Positions 20,301 through 32,723 of a stretch of DNA of 64,000 bases are shown here, piece by piece. The notes beneath the pieces are model-generated. The model was given only the letters and a program-made list of their open reading frames with translations. It had not been told where the DNA came from and ran no database searches. Numbering within the stretch: the first letter of the stretch is position 1; the number at the start of each line of letters is the position of its first letter. Source of the stretch: Entomortierella parvispora (Eukaryota > Mortierellomycota > Mortierellomycetes > Mortierellales > Mortierellaceae); NCBI GenBank assembly GCA_963573315.1, contig OY752142.1, positions 1,674,001 through 1,738,000 on the forward strand, in the 5' to 3' direction. The position numbers and the translations under genes are program-made.

Positions 20301-21724
20301 TCAGGAACCAAAGGGCACTCCACTCCACTTTGTGATTTGAGATGACTGGAGGGTTTGGAAAATGATATTGGAGCTACCTCTGACATCGCCCATTTGGTTA
20401 AAGCTTGCTGGCATTGTTGCCTGGGGTTGCATTCCCTTGGGTAGAGCAAGCGAACCTGCCCAGTCTACGGCTTGGAACCGATATGGAATAGCTCGTCCGG
20501 GATGGGTCGGCGGTGAAATCGTAATGGGCACACGAGACTTGTGGGTGACAGCCTTGAACTTGAGGTTCACCTTCAGGCTGTGCTTAATGTCCAAGGCCTT
20601 GCATCCCATGCTGGGCTTCAGGCAATCGAGTTGATCGGCCACGTTGGGCAGGACTATCTGGAAGATTGTCATGAATCCTTCTTTTGGACTCTCTCCCGCT
20701 GGAGTTGCGGGCATGTTGAATAACAACTCGAACTCTCTCATCTCGGGTAGGGATGCCTCACCTCCGTGGTCCTTATAAACGATGATTTGCTCAAGGCGGA
20801 TGGAGATGACTTCGGGAACCATATTAAATGTGTTGGGCCAATCGACCTCTGGTACTTCGATACTCGGGCCGCGAAGGATCAGAGAGATGAACTTGTTGGT
20901 TTTCTTTTTATCCTTGCTGTTTTTGAGTTGAGCTGTTGCTGGGTTTTCAACCAGAGTAGAGATGGCAATCGGAAGAGTTTCTCCAGCAAAGAAGGCCGTT
21001 GTCGGTACTTCACATAGATGGGTTGGTGGAGGTCTTGCCGTAGGCGGCTTGTACGAGAACTCATCTTCAGTTTTGGCACTGAAGGCTACAGGTGCAGTCC
21101 ATCGTACCGGGTTATAGAGTTTACCCTCCAGCGATGGATCTTGTCGGATCAGCTTTTCAGGATAAAAAGGCGAAGGTAGGTTGGCATTGACGACATAGAC
21201 CAATTGTTCAACGATAAGGTCCTTGTTTGGGAACTTTCGAGGCAAGGTAGCCACAACCTTATATTGGACAGCACCCTCCCGGAGTGTCATGGAAGTGGGG
21301 AGGCGAGCAGGATCGATCGGAAAGTTGAGTTTTGCTGTGTATCGGCCTGTTTGAATCACACCTGGCTGACGATAACGAAGACCCATAGTGATCTTTTTGT
21401 GAGCAAGGTTGGATTGACAATCAAACGAGATGCCGTTGCCTCCGCGAGCTATCAGGGTCAAAAAAAAAAAAAAGACTCAGCTTTGCTACCCGTCAATTGT
21501 CTTCCTGCACGCGACCTTTTCCAAAGAGACTACTTACTCATCCAACTCACTCTTGCATGAGCAGTGTAATCAACCTCGACATCCTGGCCCTTAAAATCCT
21601 CATCAGTTTGAAAGATGACTAGGCCTTCAATTGATGCAGGGTTTTCCAAGGTACCGAACAGAAGAGGCTCGCCATTAGGTCCAAGAATGGCAGGGTCATG
21701 TTTTATTTCGATCGTTAGGCCCAT
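20301..21724 (-). CDS. Arrestin-like protein (arrestin N-terminal domain)
   Basis: Two exons (21724-21538 and 21448-20301) give 444 residues. The start MGLTIEIKHDPAILGPNGEP leads into the arrestin N-domain: LENPASIEGLVIFQTDEDF (a variant of the usual G.V...), VDYTAHARVSW, HKKITMGLRYRQPG, and FPIDPARLPTSM. The C-domain-like part follows with PTTAFFAGETLPIAISTLVENP and SKDKKKTNKFISLILR. The family acts as adaptors between cargo and ubiquitin ligase or endocytic machinery. No PY motif was noticed. The intron contains a 13-A run on the plus strand. A longer upstream ORF exists, but the domain begins at the chosen Met. Confidence 0.75.
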
Positions 21725-22550
21725 GGCGTGAAGGTTGGATAAGAGAGGGTGGGTAGATAGGTAAAGTCGGATTGCGAAAGAGGAGTTGAAGAAGGAAGAG
21801 AGGAGAGAAAGACAAAGGTGAGGGTCGAGGCGGTTAGCTCTTTTTATTTGCGGATTAGAGTCGAAGAAAATGGCAGAACAATCCATGAGTTGGGCTCAAA
21901 GCGACCAATACGACAGTGGTCTTCTGTGTGCAGATCCTCTGTGTCACTCGAAAGTCTGCACAAAAATCGACGCTCGCCACACTTGCTATCTATTTACAGT
22001 ATCACAAAGATGTCCCCCTCAGCCCCAAAAGGTCAAGATAAACTGGGGCGATAGTGTTGATCTTTGTATTGTGCCTTGCAACACTTTTGTCGACTGAATA
22101 TTAATTTTAAATGAGCTTTCTCAATTATTGAGGCTGTTTAAATTATTTAATCCATCGGTGATCTGGCGTTTTGTAATCGCTCACTTTGTCGGAAACGTTT
22201 CCGACAAAGTGAATGGTCAATGTTGAGCTCGCGAGCTTAAATTTCAACGGGTCCAATAGTTCAAACACCACTCAAACGCCCTTATCCCACCAAAAACTAA
22301 TCCATCTTCGAAAAAATTTAATCGGCCCATTCAGGCTCCGATAAGACAAAATCTCTGCAACGCACAATAGATCTATACCAATTGAACGAATGATCAATTG
22401 GGGCATGATCTTAAGAGATATCTGACTGTTTGGGTCAGAACGTGGAATAGCCGAACAAAATGTAGAAAGCCGCCTCTCTACACCCTGGACCTTCACTGCG
22501 ATGATGCTTCGGAAGCAAGAAAGTAATTAGAGTAAAACAAAAAAGTGAAA
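21725..22550. other. Non-coding interval with palindrome
   Basis: Promoter side of the arrestin gene, then an AT-rich tract without genes. It contains a perfect palindrome (listed separately). Sequence around 22100-22500 looks like an old repeat, but I cannot assign it. Confidence 0.5.
22181..22212. repeat. Perfect 32-bp palindrome
   Basis: Half-site TCACTTTGTCGGAAAC is followed immediately by its reverse complement with no spacer. It could fold as a hairpin, be a two-sided protein site, or be two fused ends of a small DNA transposon. Confidence 0.9.
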
Positions 22551-22558
22551 AAAGAAGA

Positions 22559-22630
22559 GGTCTCGCCGAGACTCGAACTCGGATTGCAAGATTCAGAGTC
22601 TTGATTGCTAACCAATTACAACACGAAACC
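22559..22630 (-). tRNA. tRNA-Gln (anticodon CTG), copy 1
   Basis: The 72-nt minus-strand sequence folds as a cloverleaf: acceptor GGTTTCG/CGAGACC, anticodon stem CAAGA/TCTTG with loop CTCTGAA (anticodon CTG, reading CAG). The T-arm is CCGAG/CTCGG with TTCGAGT. No intron. A T-rich tract follows the 3' end, suitable as a Pol III terminator. The 5' end faces copy 2. Confidence 0.95.
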
Positions 22631-22794
22631 TTTGGATAATGTTTGGTGCCACAACTGTTTCAGAACCGTTTTGTTGGCAAAGTGCAGTGTAAATATCACG
22701 TGACAGAAGTCGATAAAATCGTATGAGTTACATGACATAAAAATAGGTATAAAAATAACAGAAAAAGATGTTCAATATCCGAAGATTATTCAAA

Positions 22795-22866
22795 GGTTTC
22801 GTGTTGTAATTGGTTAGCAATCAAGACTCTGAATCTTGCAATCCGAGTTCGAGTCTCGGCGAGACC
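22795..22866 (+). tRNA. tRNA-Gln (anticodon CTG), copy 2
   Basis: Sequence identical to copy 1, in divergent orientation with 164 bp between the 5' ends. The identity extends a few bases beyond the tRNA on both sides (about 22552-22641 against 22784-22873). A long T run (about 22878-22897) follows and can terminate Pol III. Confidence 0.95.
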
Positions 22867-22874
22867 TCTTCTTT

Positions 22875-24776
22875 TCGTTTTTTTTTTTTTTTTTTTGCGG
22901 CTTTCCCTCCAGCATTTAATCTAACCGTCGACCATGGTCGGCGGATAGATCTCTCGTTCCTCCAGACTCCCAGCCAGGACTACTTTCAGCCCCAGTTAGC
23001 CAGCCCTAGACTGAAGTTTGCAGTGAGCTGTCGTCTGCACAACTTGCGCAAGGCGCTGCACGCATGGTCTGAACGCAGAAGAATGCATGTATTTTTTTGA
23101 ATCAAATGTTCGGTTCGCACAGCTCGTGCAACGCTGATGACGCACAGAAACTGCAAAGGACCAACTCCCGGAAAGGATCCACAAACACCCAACACGTCTC
23201 TGAACACATTTCTTACCACAGGCGTTTTGGCCTAGGCTATTTTCTTGTCATGTTCGGGCCTAAATTAGTGTGTCTTCCATGTGCATTAGTTGCCGATTGG
23301 TTCGCTTCAGCCCTTTTTTCAGTCAAGTGCAAGACAACATGTGGAGGGTGGACCTTGTCAAGTTAGGGACCCCTAGACCCCTGGATGGATAAGAGCAGGC
23401 GATAATCTCAGAAAAGGTACATACTGAGATTGCTTGGATAGTATACATGGAAGGAGGTTGGGCTGGCTCGACCAGACGTCCATTGAGTAAAGTGTGCAGT
23501 GCAGAGAGGTGTAGTTGATCTGTAACGTTTCTCCATCCTGGGCGACCTGTTGCTGACGATGAATCATGCACGTAGTCTTCTCCTTGTCCAGACGCTTTTT
23601 TTTTTCCTTTTTTTCCTTCTACGATTCGACAGATGGTCAGGCAGGAGTCAGGGCAACATTTTTGGCCGAGCAATCCGGCATAGAAATGGCAGTAGGAAGA
23701 GGGTCAAGGGGAGCAGTAAGGGACGCTTTGCTGTTCGGGAGAAGCAAAAGAGCTTCAGTGAGGTGCATGGTGAGCAAAAAAAAAAAAGGGAGAAGAAGCG
23801 GCGGTGAAAACAATGGAGATGGGTCAATATTGTCATGGATACTCGATGCTTATCGCGCTCATTCGGCACGGGAATGGTTCATTGCCTGATCCTGATACCG
23901 TTCCTTGTGTGAGCCAAGCCCAACCAACCACACACTGACCTAATCCGGGGAGAGGCAATGCAATTGAACCCAGGCAGACACTCTGGGGCAGCCCCGAACT
24001 AAACCGGCTTTTTGGTGAGAGGCCTGTAGTTCAGACATCAGATAGAGTGATCCAAGCCTGGTTCCTGGACGACAAAAACAGTGCACGGAGGAGAGTGAGT
24101 TGGTCCAAACGGACAGACCAAGGGAGCTCATGGCGGGCGGAGCACAAAGCAAAAAGTGCTAATGAATGAAATATAAGAGAGTGATTGATTCGAAGGGACT
24201 AAGAATACTTTGCTGCCCCGAGAACCAACAACACAGACCACTCTCGAACGAGAGCACAAAGAGTGGCGGTGGCGGTGAGATGATGGTGAAAAATGGATAG
24301 GGACCCAGGGACGGAGCATCTTCGTCTGTCTGTCTGTCATGGTTTGATAAATAGAAGCGATATTCCTTGTTCGCTGTTCACTCCTTTCACTCTTCTCCAC
24401 TTTTCTGCACTCTTGCACTGGATTTACCCCTCATCGTTGTCATCCTCGCCTCTCCATCGTTATCTCTTATCAGTGAGCTCCTCTTCCATCCCACTCCATC
24501 ACTACGGCGCCTCTTCTTTCTCCTCACTGTTTCTCAAGCAACAAACTCCCCACTCTCACTGTTCCATCCATCCTTGCCCACACACTCCTATTATTTTGAT
24601 GCAATCTCTGTATTTTCGTTTTCAACCCTCCCGCTACTCTTCATCGCTTGTGCACTATAATCAGTGAAGTGAACAGAACCACGAGTGAACAGCACCTTCT
24701 CTACTCCAAACCTCCACCCGGGTCCTCATTCGCCAACACGAGTGTCTTTTTGATCTTCCTGTTCCACAGCCTAAAG
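22875..24776. other. Long gene-poor stretch upstream of the kinase gene
   Basis: No ORF here shows family motifs or plausible codon structure. It includes T and A homopolymers (about 22878-22897, 23600-23630, 23778-23789) and a CT-rich leader (about 24370-24560) typical of promoters in this window. An unrecognised short or fast-evolving gene cannot be excluded. Confidence 0.45.
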
Positions 24777-26631
24777 ATGGCTACCATGTCTCTCACAACC
24801 ACGGCCTCTCTTGACGAACCCCCGCTCAAATTCGATCGGTTATCGTTCACCCCACCGACGTTGCATCTTTCGTCCACAAAGGTCTGTCCGAGTACTGCTC
24901 CATCCTCCCCTGCTGCCACCTCCTCCAACGACTCTTCCTTTCCCTTTGTCGCTGCTTTGCCTAAATCAGCAACAATATCCAACAGCAGCGGGAACCTCCC
25001 TCTGAACGGGAACCGCAACCGCAGCCAGACGTCTGTGGTTCAGCTGCGATTGCAGACCAATGTTGTCACCTTCCACCAGACCCTTCTTCAGCAACAGCAC
25101 CAATCCCGATCCAGTCTCAACCAAGGCCAAACCTTTGTTTATCCGATCCACACCCATACACGTCTCAACAGCTATAGCCACAGCCAAACGGATGGCACCA
25201 CAGGCAGCGACATTAGAACGAGCAGCAGTCAGTTCAACCTCGGTGGCTACCAGGGACACAAAAAGACACAGTCCACGCAACTTGCAGGCAAGCTGGAGGA
25301 TATCATGTCAAGTACCTTACTAATGGGTCCCCTGAGTGCCACTGCTGAAACGGCAACGACTATGGGTGAAACAACAAATGGATCGGACGCAGCCCAGTTA
25401 CAAGAGGAGCTGTTCTCCTTGGAACATCAGCCTGTGGAGGAGATGGTATGCTGTTCCGAATACGTGTATACGGCCCCTTGCGAGCACCATCCATCCAAGG
25501 GCCAGACTGACTATCTCGTCAACGACATGTTCCCCAAGCTGGAGGTAAGTGAAGGCGATCCACTCCGACTGTAGACTAGACGACATCGTCAAACATCGTC
25601 ATAGTGCGGTCACTTCAGTTGGGATCATTTCTGATGTGTGGAAATGACGCGACTGTCAGTTCTTTCTATTTCTGAGAGAAACTCACCTGTGTTTTACCCT
25701 TCATTGTATTGTACAGAACGACCTGTCGACCATCGAGTTTGGAATCCGTATTGCGGATTTTATGCCACTGGCCTTCAAGACCGTGCCTGTTGCAGGTCTA
25801 GCCGAAAAGGAGCTGGAGCTGCTGCAGGGTCTGAGTGACCTCCCTTACGTGATTCAACTCCAAGACTCATTCGTAAATGACAATGGCGACACCGTCCTAG
25901 TATTACCGATGCTCAAGAAGTTTGATTACCAGGCCGTCAACAAGAACCTGTGCTCTGTCCGTAAGACGGTTCGCCAGATCTTGACTGGCCTGGCCGCTAT
26001 TCACGCAAGAAACATTGTCCATCTTGATATTAACCCTTCCAACCTCATGGTCACCCATGCCAAGAGGGACCTGGTTATTATTGACTTTGGTCTCTCCTTG
26101 ACTGTGGAGCGCGATCCCAAGATGTTGGGAGATGCCTCAAGGCCTCAGGTGTCTGCCTGTGGCACGTCGGGGTACATTGCGCCTGAAATCCTGCAGCCTC
26201 ACTGTTACGAGGCTCATGATCCAACCCTTGCGGATCTGTACTCGCTAGGCGTGGTTTTGGGCCAGATGCTAGAGCCTTACATTCCCGACTGTGATTTGCA
26301 TTACTTTGGATCCAAGTACCTGGGTGTCGAGAACACGAACCAGGCAGTGGCCAGTCTGCAAGAGTTCAAGGACCAGGGCGCGTCCTGTTATCCTTGCGGA
26401 CTGATCCAAGCGGCAGATCTGCTGCAGACGATGCTGCAGGAGAACCCGCGGGACCGGGTCAGTGCCCAGACGCTGCTGGACACACACCCGTTCCTGGCCA
26501 AGCATGCGGGCTCAAGCGCGTCATCATCGACTCTGGAGCTGAGCGAGTGGTCGTGCCGGGTGCAGGAGATCAAGTACCAGCGGTATCTGTATCGGCAGCA
26601 GGACGAGTGCGAGGTGTATCGGTTCCGCTAG
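24777..26631 (+). CDS. Protein kinase-like protein with shortened N-lobe
   Basis: Exons 24777-25544 and 25717-26631 give 560 residues. The first 250 are Ser/Thr/Gln-rich and disordered. The kinase domain starts near IEFGIRIADF and has AFKTVPVA, which may hold the ATP-anchoring Lys, and LVLPMLKKFDY. The catalytic loop reads IVHLDINPSNLM, so HRD is HLD with the Asp and Asn kept. VIIDFGLSL supplies DFG and CGTSGYIAPEIL the APE. ADLYSLGVVLGQML and NPRDRVSAQTLLDTHPF close the domain. No glycine-rich loop is visible, and the Arg of HRD is replaced. Because Asp, Asn and DFG remain, weak activity is possible. Substrate and pathway are unknown. An in-frame ATG at 24648 would add 43 residues. Confidence 0.75.
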
Positions 26632-26987
26632 AACAGTTGGTATCGAGTCCATAGACAAAGACAAAAGACAGCAAAAGACAGGCACCTTTTTCTACATGCA
26701 CTCAGTCCAGTAAAAAACATTGCCTGTGCGCGGCGCTGATTGGACGGCCGCTTCTTTGCATCCTTCTCTCTTGTGCGGTTCAATTTCCCTTCCCCCTTGG
26801 TTTTTGGCTCATTTCCTTGCTTCTTTATTGTCATCCATCTCTCTTTGTCTTCTCTTGCCTCCTCTGCTCTCCTCTCCTCTCCTCTTTTCCTCTCCTCCCC
26901 TTCCTCCTCTTTCCACCCCTACCCTTTCCTTCATCTCTTTCTTTCATCCACACACACACACACACACAGCAGCAGCAGCATCTCATC
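26632..26987. promoter_or_regulatory. CT-rich leader and CA/CAG microsatellite before ARFGAP
   Basis: The interval is an almost pure pyrimidine tract (about 26760-26945). It then has (CA)9 (about 26949-26967) and CAGCAGCAG just before the ATG at 26988. It probably contains the ARFGAP promoter and 5' UTR. Confidence 0.5.
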
Positions 26988-29113
26988 ATGGCTGTGGAGT
27001 ACAAGCGCATCCTCTTTGACATCCAGCGCAGGGAAGGGAACAAGGTAATCCCTCCCGAAATACACGCCAGCACAGTGCAATGCCCCGTCCTGACGACACA
27101 GACCGTCAGCGCAAAACAGATCAGGAATTCACCGCCAGTAGTTGAAGACTCGGGATCAACCCTGCCTTCCTTCCTTGCCCTGCCTGGATCATGCCTCGCA
27201 CAAAGAGTCGATTCATTGGACCAATAGCGAGATGGGGGGCGAGGGGGTCCAACCAGCACTGCCAAAGATCCTTCAGCGGGAAACAATGGAGTGCATTCGC
27301 CCTCAAGGTCGATCATCGAGACTAGAGCCAAAAGCGAATGCCATGCTGACCATCACTTCTACTCAAAATCGCATTCGATTTCATATGTGCCTTAGAACTG
27401 CATGGACTGTAATGCACCCAATCCCCAGTGGGCCAGTTGCAACCTGGGCATCTTCATCTGTCTCGAGTGCTCGGGCGTGCATCGTTCTTTGGGCGTCCAT
27501 ATCACGTAAGTGGTCTGCAGCCCAGCCTTAAGAATGCTTACTAGGGAGGGAGTGGTGCGATCATGATCAATTAACATGTCTCTGCTGCTCTCGCCAAACC
27601 CACGCTCTTTGATAGCTTTGTTCGCTCTATATCGATGGACAAATGGTCCGACGATCAGCTGAAAAAGATGGAGCTCGGAGGCAACGTCAAGGCCAAGGAG
27701 TTTTTCGAGGCCAGTCCCGACTACTACGCTGGAATGAGCATCAAGGACAAGTACAGCAGCGTCTTTGCAGCCCAGTATAAGGAGAAGGTAGTTCACACGA
27801 TAACACAAGACTATGGTGCCATCATTCTGCTCCTCAGCATACCTGATTAATTTCTGTGGTCTTTTTTTTTTTTTTATCCACAAAATCTTGACGACAGTTG
27901 GCTGCCCTGTGCGAAGGCCGTCCTTGGACTCCCTCAACCTCAACTGCACGCGCTCCGATCCGCCCTGCCTCTGCTTCCAGTAACCGATCAGGATCTCCAG
28001 GATTCAACCAGCAACAACTTGGTCGAACCTTGAGTAATAACACCACTAGCAGCAATGGATATAACAGCCCCAGCAACAACGGCTACAACTCTCCTTCACC
28101 GATCATGAACGGCGGAGAGGCGCCCCTGACAGACAAGGCCAGGAACGAGCAGTATTTTAACCGACTGGGGAACGCCAATGCGTCACGGTCCGAACACTTG
28201 CCCCCAAGTCAGGGAGGCAAATATGCAGGATTTGGAAACACGCCAGCACCAACCAGCCAGCACGATACCTCGTTGGATGTGAACGATATCCTGAATGACC
28301 CAGCAGCGGCCCTCTCCAAAGGCTGGTCCCTGCTCTCCACTACTCTTGTCGCTGGTGCAAACATGATCAACGAAAACGTTATCAAGCCCACTGCCGCTAC
28401 AGTCACTGATCCAGAGTTCCAGACCAAGGTCGGCGGCTATGTGTCATCTCTTGGACAGAAGGTACCGCATCCACTTTATTGCCACGTGACAATTTTTTTT
28501 GACGGCGGAACACACGGACTACAGGAGTTTGCCTTGCTATGCTACCTTTGTCGTCAGGGTCTGTTCCTAACAATGTATGCTCGCGTGGTTTTTTTTATTT
28601 CTGACTGATTAGGTACAAGAGGGGGGTCGTAGCTTGGGAACCATGGTCAACTCTTCGCTTGGCGCCCAGGGAGGCGCCCCTGGGCCTCGGTCCAACAACG
28701 GTGGGCGCTATGGCGGCTTTGGTTCTTCAGATTACCAGCAAGGAGGCAACGGAGGTGGTGGCGGCGACGATTTCTTCAACTCTACCATGAACCACTACGA
28801 ACAAAAAAACCAACCCCCAGTTCGTAACACCTCCTCTCCCGGGCCCTACAACACTAACGGAAGCCAAGGGAGCTCTATTTCGTCGAGCTCTGGTGGATTC
28901 AACAACAATGGCAGCAACAACGGTAACAGCATCCAGAGTGGAGGCATGGGTGTCTCCCGTTCCAACTCAAGCTCGCCTGCTCCCAGGTCAGCAGCCTCAG
29001 GCGGGGCCAGGATGGGTGCTACCCGGGTGGCCGCCAAGCCTGCAGCTGCTGGATTGGCCAAAAGTGCAAAGAAGGATGGATGGGGAGACGACGATGGCTG
29101 GACCAACTTTTAG
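26988..29113 (+). CDS. GCS1: ADP-ribosylation factor GTPase-activating protein (ARFGAP1/GCS1 type)
   Basis: Five exons (26988-27044, 27396-27505, 27616-27787, 27898-28461, 28613-29113) give 467 residues. The ArfGAP zinc finger is CMDC...CLEC with 16 residues between the cysteine pairs, and the arginine finger lies in [29 protein letters not shown] and [20 protein letters not shown] complete the domain (residues about 1-120). The rest is Asn/Ser/Gly-rich. A middle segment with [20 protein letters not shown] is like the ALPS-type amphipathic helices that sense curved Golgi membranes. The C-terminus ends [10 protein letters not shown]. The protein stimulates GTP hydrolysis on Arf during COPI vesicle cycling. 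The first intron is long (351 bp). Confidence 0.93.
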
Positions 29114-29363
29114 AAAAACAAAGTATGGAGAAGAAAGGACCTTATCGCTTTTTTTCTTGTTACAAGTTTTCTGTCATGTTCTTGCCTTTTTTAGTTGTTG
29201 TTGTTATCATCTTGATCCCCCTTTTCCCTTCCTCTTCAACCCACTACCCACACACTCCGACCCTCTTTCTTGTCTTCCCCCAAGTCTTGATAGAACCATA
29301 TATCTTCCCAAAATGAAAACTTATAATGTACACTCGATCTATATTTTGCAAATCTACAAGTGT

Positions 29364-32300
29364 CTAACCTGGACGGGAGGGTGTCGAGACTCTGGCATAG
29401 TCCATCAACAAATTACAGCCTGCATACTCATACATGGGTTCGCGATGCACTTCAAACTCGGGGATCGAGGGACGCTCGTCCTCATCGCTCATCAAGCTAC
29501 CTCGGCGATATCGTCCTCCAAAACCATTGCCATTACTGCTATAGCTAGAAGCGGCGCCGTTGGACGTGGCCAAGAGACCCAATGTGTTTTCCTGTAGTTG
29601 CAACTGCTGCTTTTGCTGTTGCAACTGTTGCCACCTCTCAAAGCACTCTATATATTCCAGGATTCGGTCACGCATGGTCGTTAACCGAGTTCGAAGACCT
29701 CCATAACGCAGCTCGACGACTTCCCATCCAAAGGGTTTGTTGCTCTTGTGCCACATGGATCGATGGTACTTCCAGAGCTGATCGACAGCCTCCTGCAGAT
29801 CCTTCAGGCGACCCTGTGTAAGATCATAGAGCTCCTGCCGACGTCCATGCTGATAGGCTAGGGCCAACCTGGAGTGCAGGTGGCATTTGAGACTCAGAAC
29901 AAGGGCCACATGGTAAGCCATCTTGAGCCGAGCATTTTGAGGAAACTCGTCCTTGAACTCGATGGCTTGGGCAAGGTTCTTGACCACCTCGGAATAGTGG
30001 GTTTCGAGATCCAGATGGGCATATTGCGGCGAGATGTGGGCGAGGAAAGGATCTTCCCATAGAAGATATTTGCTGGTATTTGGTGCAAAGTGGGTTTTTA
30101 AGGTCAACGCCACATCTGTTTCTGTGACTTGATCAATCTAAAATGAACAAAAGAACCAAGTAGGATTAGAATTGGCGTCTGAGCAAGGGGAAGTTTCACT
30201 TCATACTATCCAACGTCCTCGTTCTCCCGGCTCTTAAGACTCGCCTTGCTGGCATAGACCCAGTCATCAAAAGTGGCGCCACAGACGCCCTCAAAACACC
30301 TCTTCAGTCGATCCATATCAATCTCGTTCTCCAGGGTATATCCATGATCTGCGAAATAATACATGGCTGGAAGAGATGAAAACATGTCACATTCATGGCC
30401 CTCATCCCCCCAGATCGTAATCATCATATTCTTGACGCCACCAATCTTGCGTTTCGCGGCCTGACAGGACGCCTGGATCGTGGCAAACGTGAACGGGAGT
30501 GCGGTCCAGAATCGGTTCCAAGTCCAAGCCGCGGTCGCCACCCAGGGGTTTGCACATCCCAGTTCGCGATGCTGTTCGATTTTGTTGGCATAGGATTCAC
30601 TGGCGGTGTGGTAATAGTCCCAGTAGACCAAATCGATATCTGGAGGGAGTGTTTCTGCTAGCTGAGGCGTACCTCCGTCGTAATAGCCCGCCAAACTGTT
30701 GTTCTTGCTGGCTAGAGTAAATAGCATGTCTGACCAGATCATGGGCTGTAGGCCAAGTCTTTTACAAATATCCTGGACGCGTCTCAAATGATGCAGAAAG
30801 ACGCGAGATGGATCTTCATAACCAAAGATCTGTCTGTATCGCCCTTCTCCCACTCCGCCAGCCTCATCCAAGCCAATGTGGATCCTTTTGGATCGTAAAG
30901 GTGCACAAATACTAGTGATCATCTATAAAGTATCCAAATACTTGTCAGCACAAAAAACTCGCACAATATCACCTATCTTTTTTTCCCTCATGCATAAAAG
31001 AAAGGGTACCGTCTCAATCAGCTTGTAAGTTTCGTCCCAGTTGGCAAGAAGAACCTCATTTGTGTCGCGATAGATGTGGTATTTGGGCCATTGCAACATT
31101 TGTCCCAAATGACCCAAGGTCTGAATACAAGCCACGAGTTCGATGCCGAGTGCGTCTGCATAATCGTCAATGTTCTTGAGTTCCTGGTGGGTATATCCGC
31201 CTCGAAGGTAGCCAAAAAAGGTCTCGCCTTCCATCTCGTACGTGTCTTCAGTATATAGTTGCATCATGTTGATTCCCATGAGAGCGCAGTTTCGCAAGAG
31301 AGCGAAAACACTGGACTGTTTCAGGACACCTCCACGACTGCAGTCTATCATAACACTGGAAAAAGAACAAAGATAATTTAGAGGCCGTAAAATCGTCATT
31401 GACATGTCATTTTTCTCTCAAAGTGGGGGTCTTGGATCATCTAGAGGGCAACATGCGCCCTAAAACAAGCGCTAATGATAAGGAGCTAATTTGGAGGACT
31501 TACGCCAGGTTTTCAAAGGTGCATCGTTCAACATAGTTGAGGAGCGATTGAGTCTTTTCTGGATCGGGGCCCTGGATCTGGCGACTGGCACCGAGGATGC
31601 GACCGAGGGATCTAAAGGCTGTGAGCAGACAAGTGAGGGGGTCAGACGCGTAAGATGTTATTCCTTTTGGACAGAAAAGACAAGAAAACAAAGGAGCCAA
31701 TCGCGGGAAATTGGAGTAAACAGGTCGGGCACGGCACCGGCTGGATCGATATAAAGGGAAAGGGGTGATTGACGAGCGATGAACCAAGGACAAGGACGGG
31801 AGGGACCAATCACATTACGCGCACACTGCTCTGCACGCCAGTCCTCGCGCTGCTGGTTCGAATCAAGGTTCGACACACAGGAAAAGCCGCTTGTCCTTTG
31901 AGCTTTGACTCTTCCAGCATTCCCACACTCCTTTCGTGCTTTCATCATTGCAGTCGATAACGAGAGACATTGAAACCCACCTTCAATCTTCCGGTGGTAC
32001 CGGACCACAATCTCGTTTTGGTTGCGGTCCGTGGTCGATTCCGACTGGGGCTCGACCCGCACAGAACACTCACCCGGGGCCAGCAGCAGGTCCTTTTCGA
32101 ACCTAGAGTATATAGGTAGGGGTCAGCGTTAGTAGACAGCACCTAATGCTTTACTTGGACAGGACGCACAAAAAGGGGCCGGGACCTCGGCGATGGAAGA
32201 TGCACGAGAAAGACAGAGGAAAGGAGTGTTTGCAACGGTGGCTGTGTTTATCCCAGATGGTTTTGATTACTGATCTGTTGCTCTCTTTTGGGCGACAAGG

Positions 32301-32723
32301 GCTCTTCTTTTCGTTGATTTTTGGGCAGGGGCTCCTGAGACTGGGAAAACGAAGAGAAACTCCCCGGTCGGTGTAGGGTCATTCATCTCTTGGCGAAAGC
32401 GAGAGCCAAAGGAAATGGAGCAAAGGCGTGCGGGATATGGTTGCAGGGACAAGGCAGAGTGAATCCCGAAGGCGAAAAAAAGGCGCGAAAGGCGTGAAGG
32501 CAGGGCGTCAAAGTAGAGAATGCAAAGAGGGCGAAGAGAAGCGGTACCTTAGCAGCCAATGGAACTCGACGTCCTGAAAGTCGTCGTACTCTCCGAGAGA
32601 GATGTTGTGCTGAGGGGTATTGTCGGCAATGAAGGTGAGGCCGGAGAAGAGCTCGTTGGGAAGGTGGGCGAGGTCGATGCGGATATCGCATCCACCAGAG
32701 ATGGGCATGTCCGAGTCCTCCAT
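29364..32723 (-). CDS. GH20 beta-N-acetylhexosaminidase-like protein (hexosaminidase D type)
   Basis: Six exons (32723-32548, 32102-31981, 31618-31504, 31355-31010, 30922-30215, 30137-29364) give 746 residues. The first five junctions fit GT-AG. The last needs a weak donor GTTGGA; otherwise the protein ends ENEDVG with a TAG. An N-terminal beta domain precedes the TIM barrel: VMIDCSRGGV, NMMQLYTEDTYEME, ACIQTLGHLGQML, and the catalytic Asp-Glu pair in IHIGLDEAGGVG. PMIWSDMLF, DLVYWDYYH and MMITIWGDEGHE follow. A helical C-terminal region carries a Gln-rich run. No signal peptide is seen, which fits cytosolic HEXD-type enzymes. It removes terminal GlcNAc or GalNAc, for example in chitin or glycan turnover. 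Confidence 0.85.
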
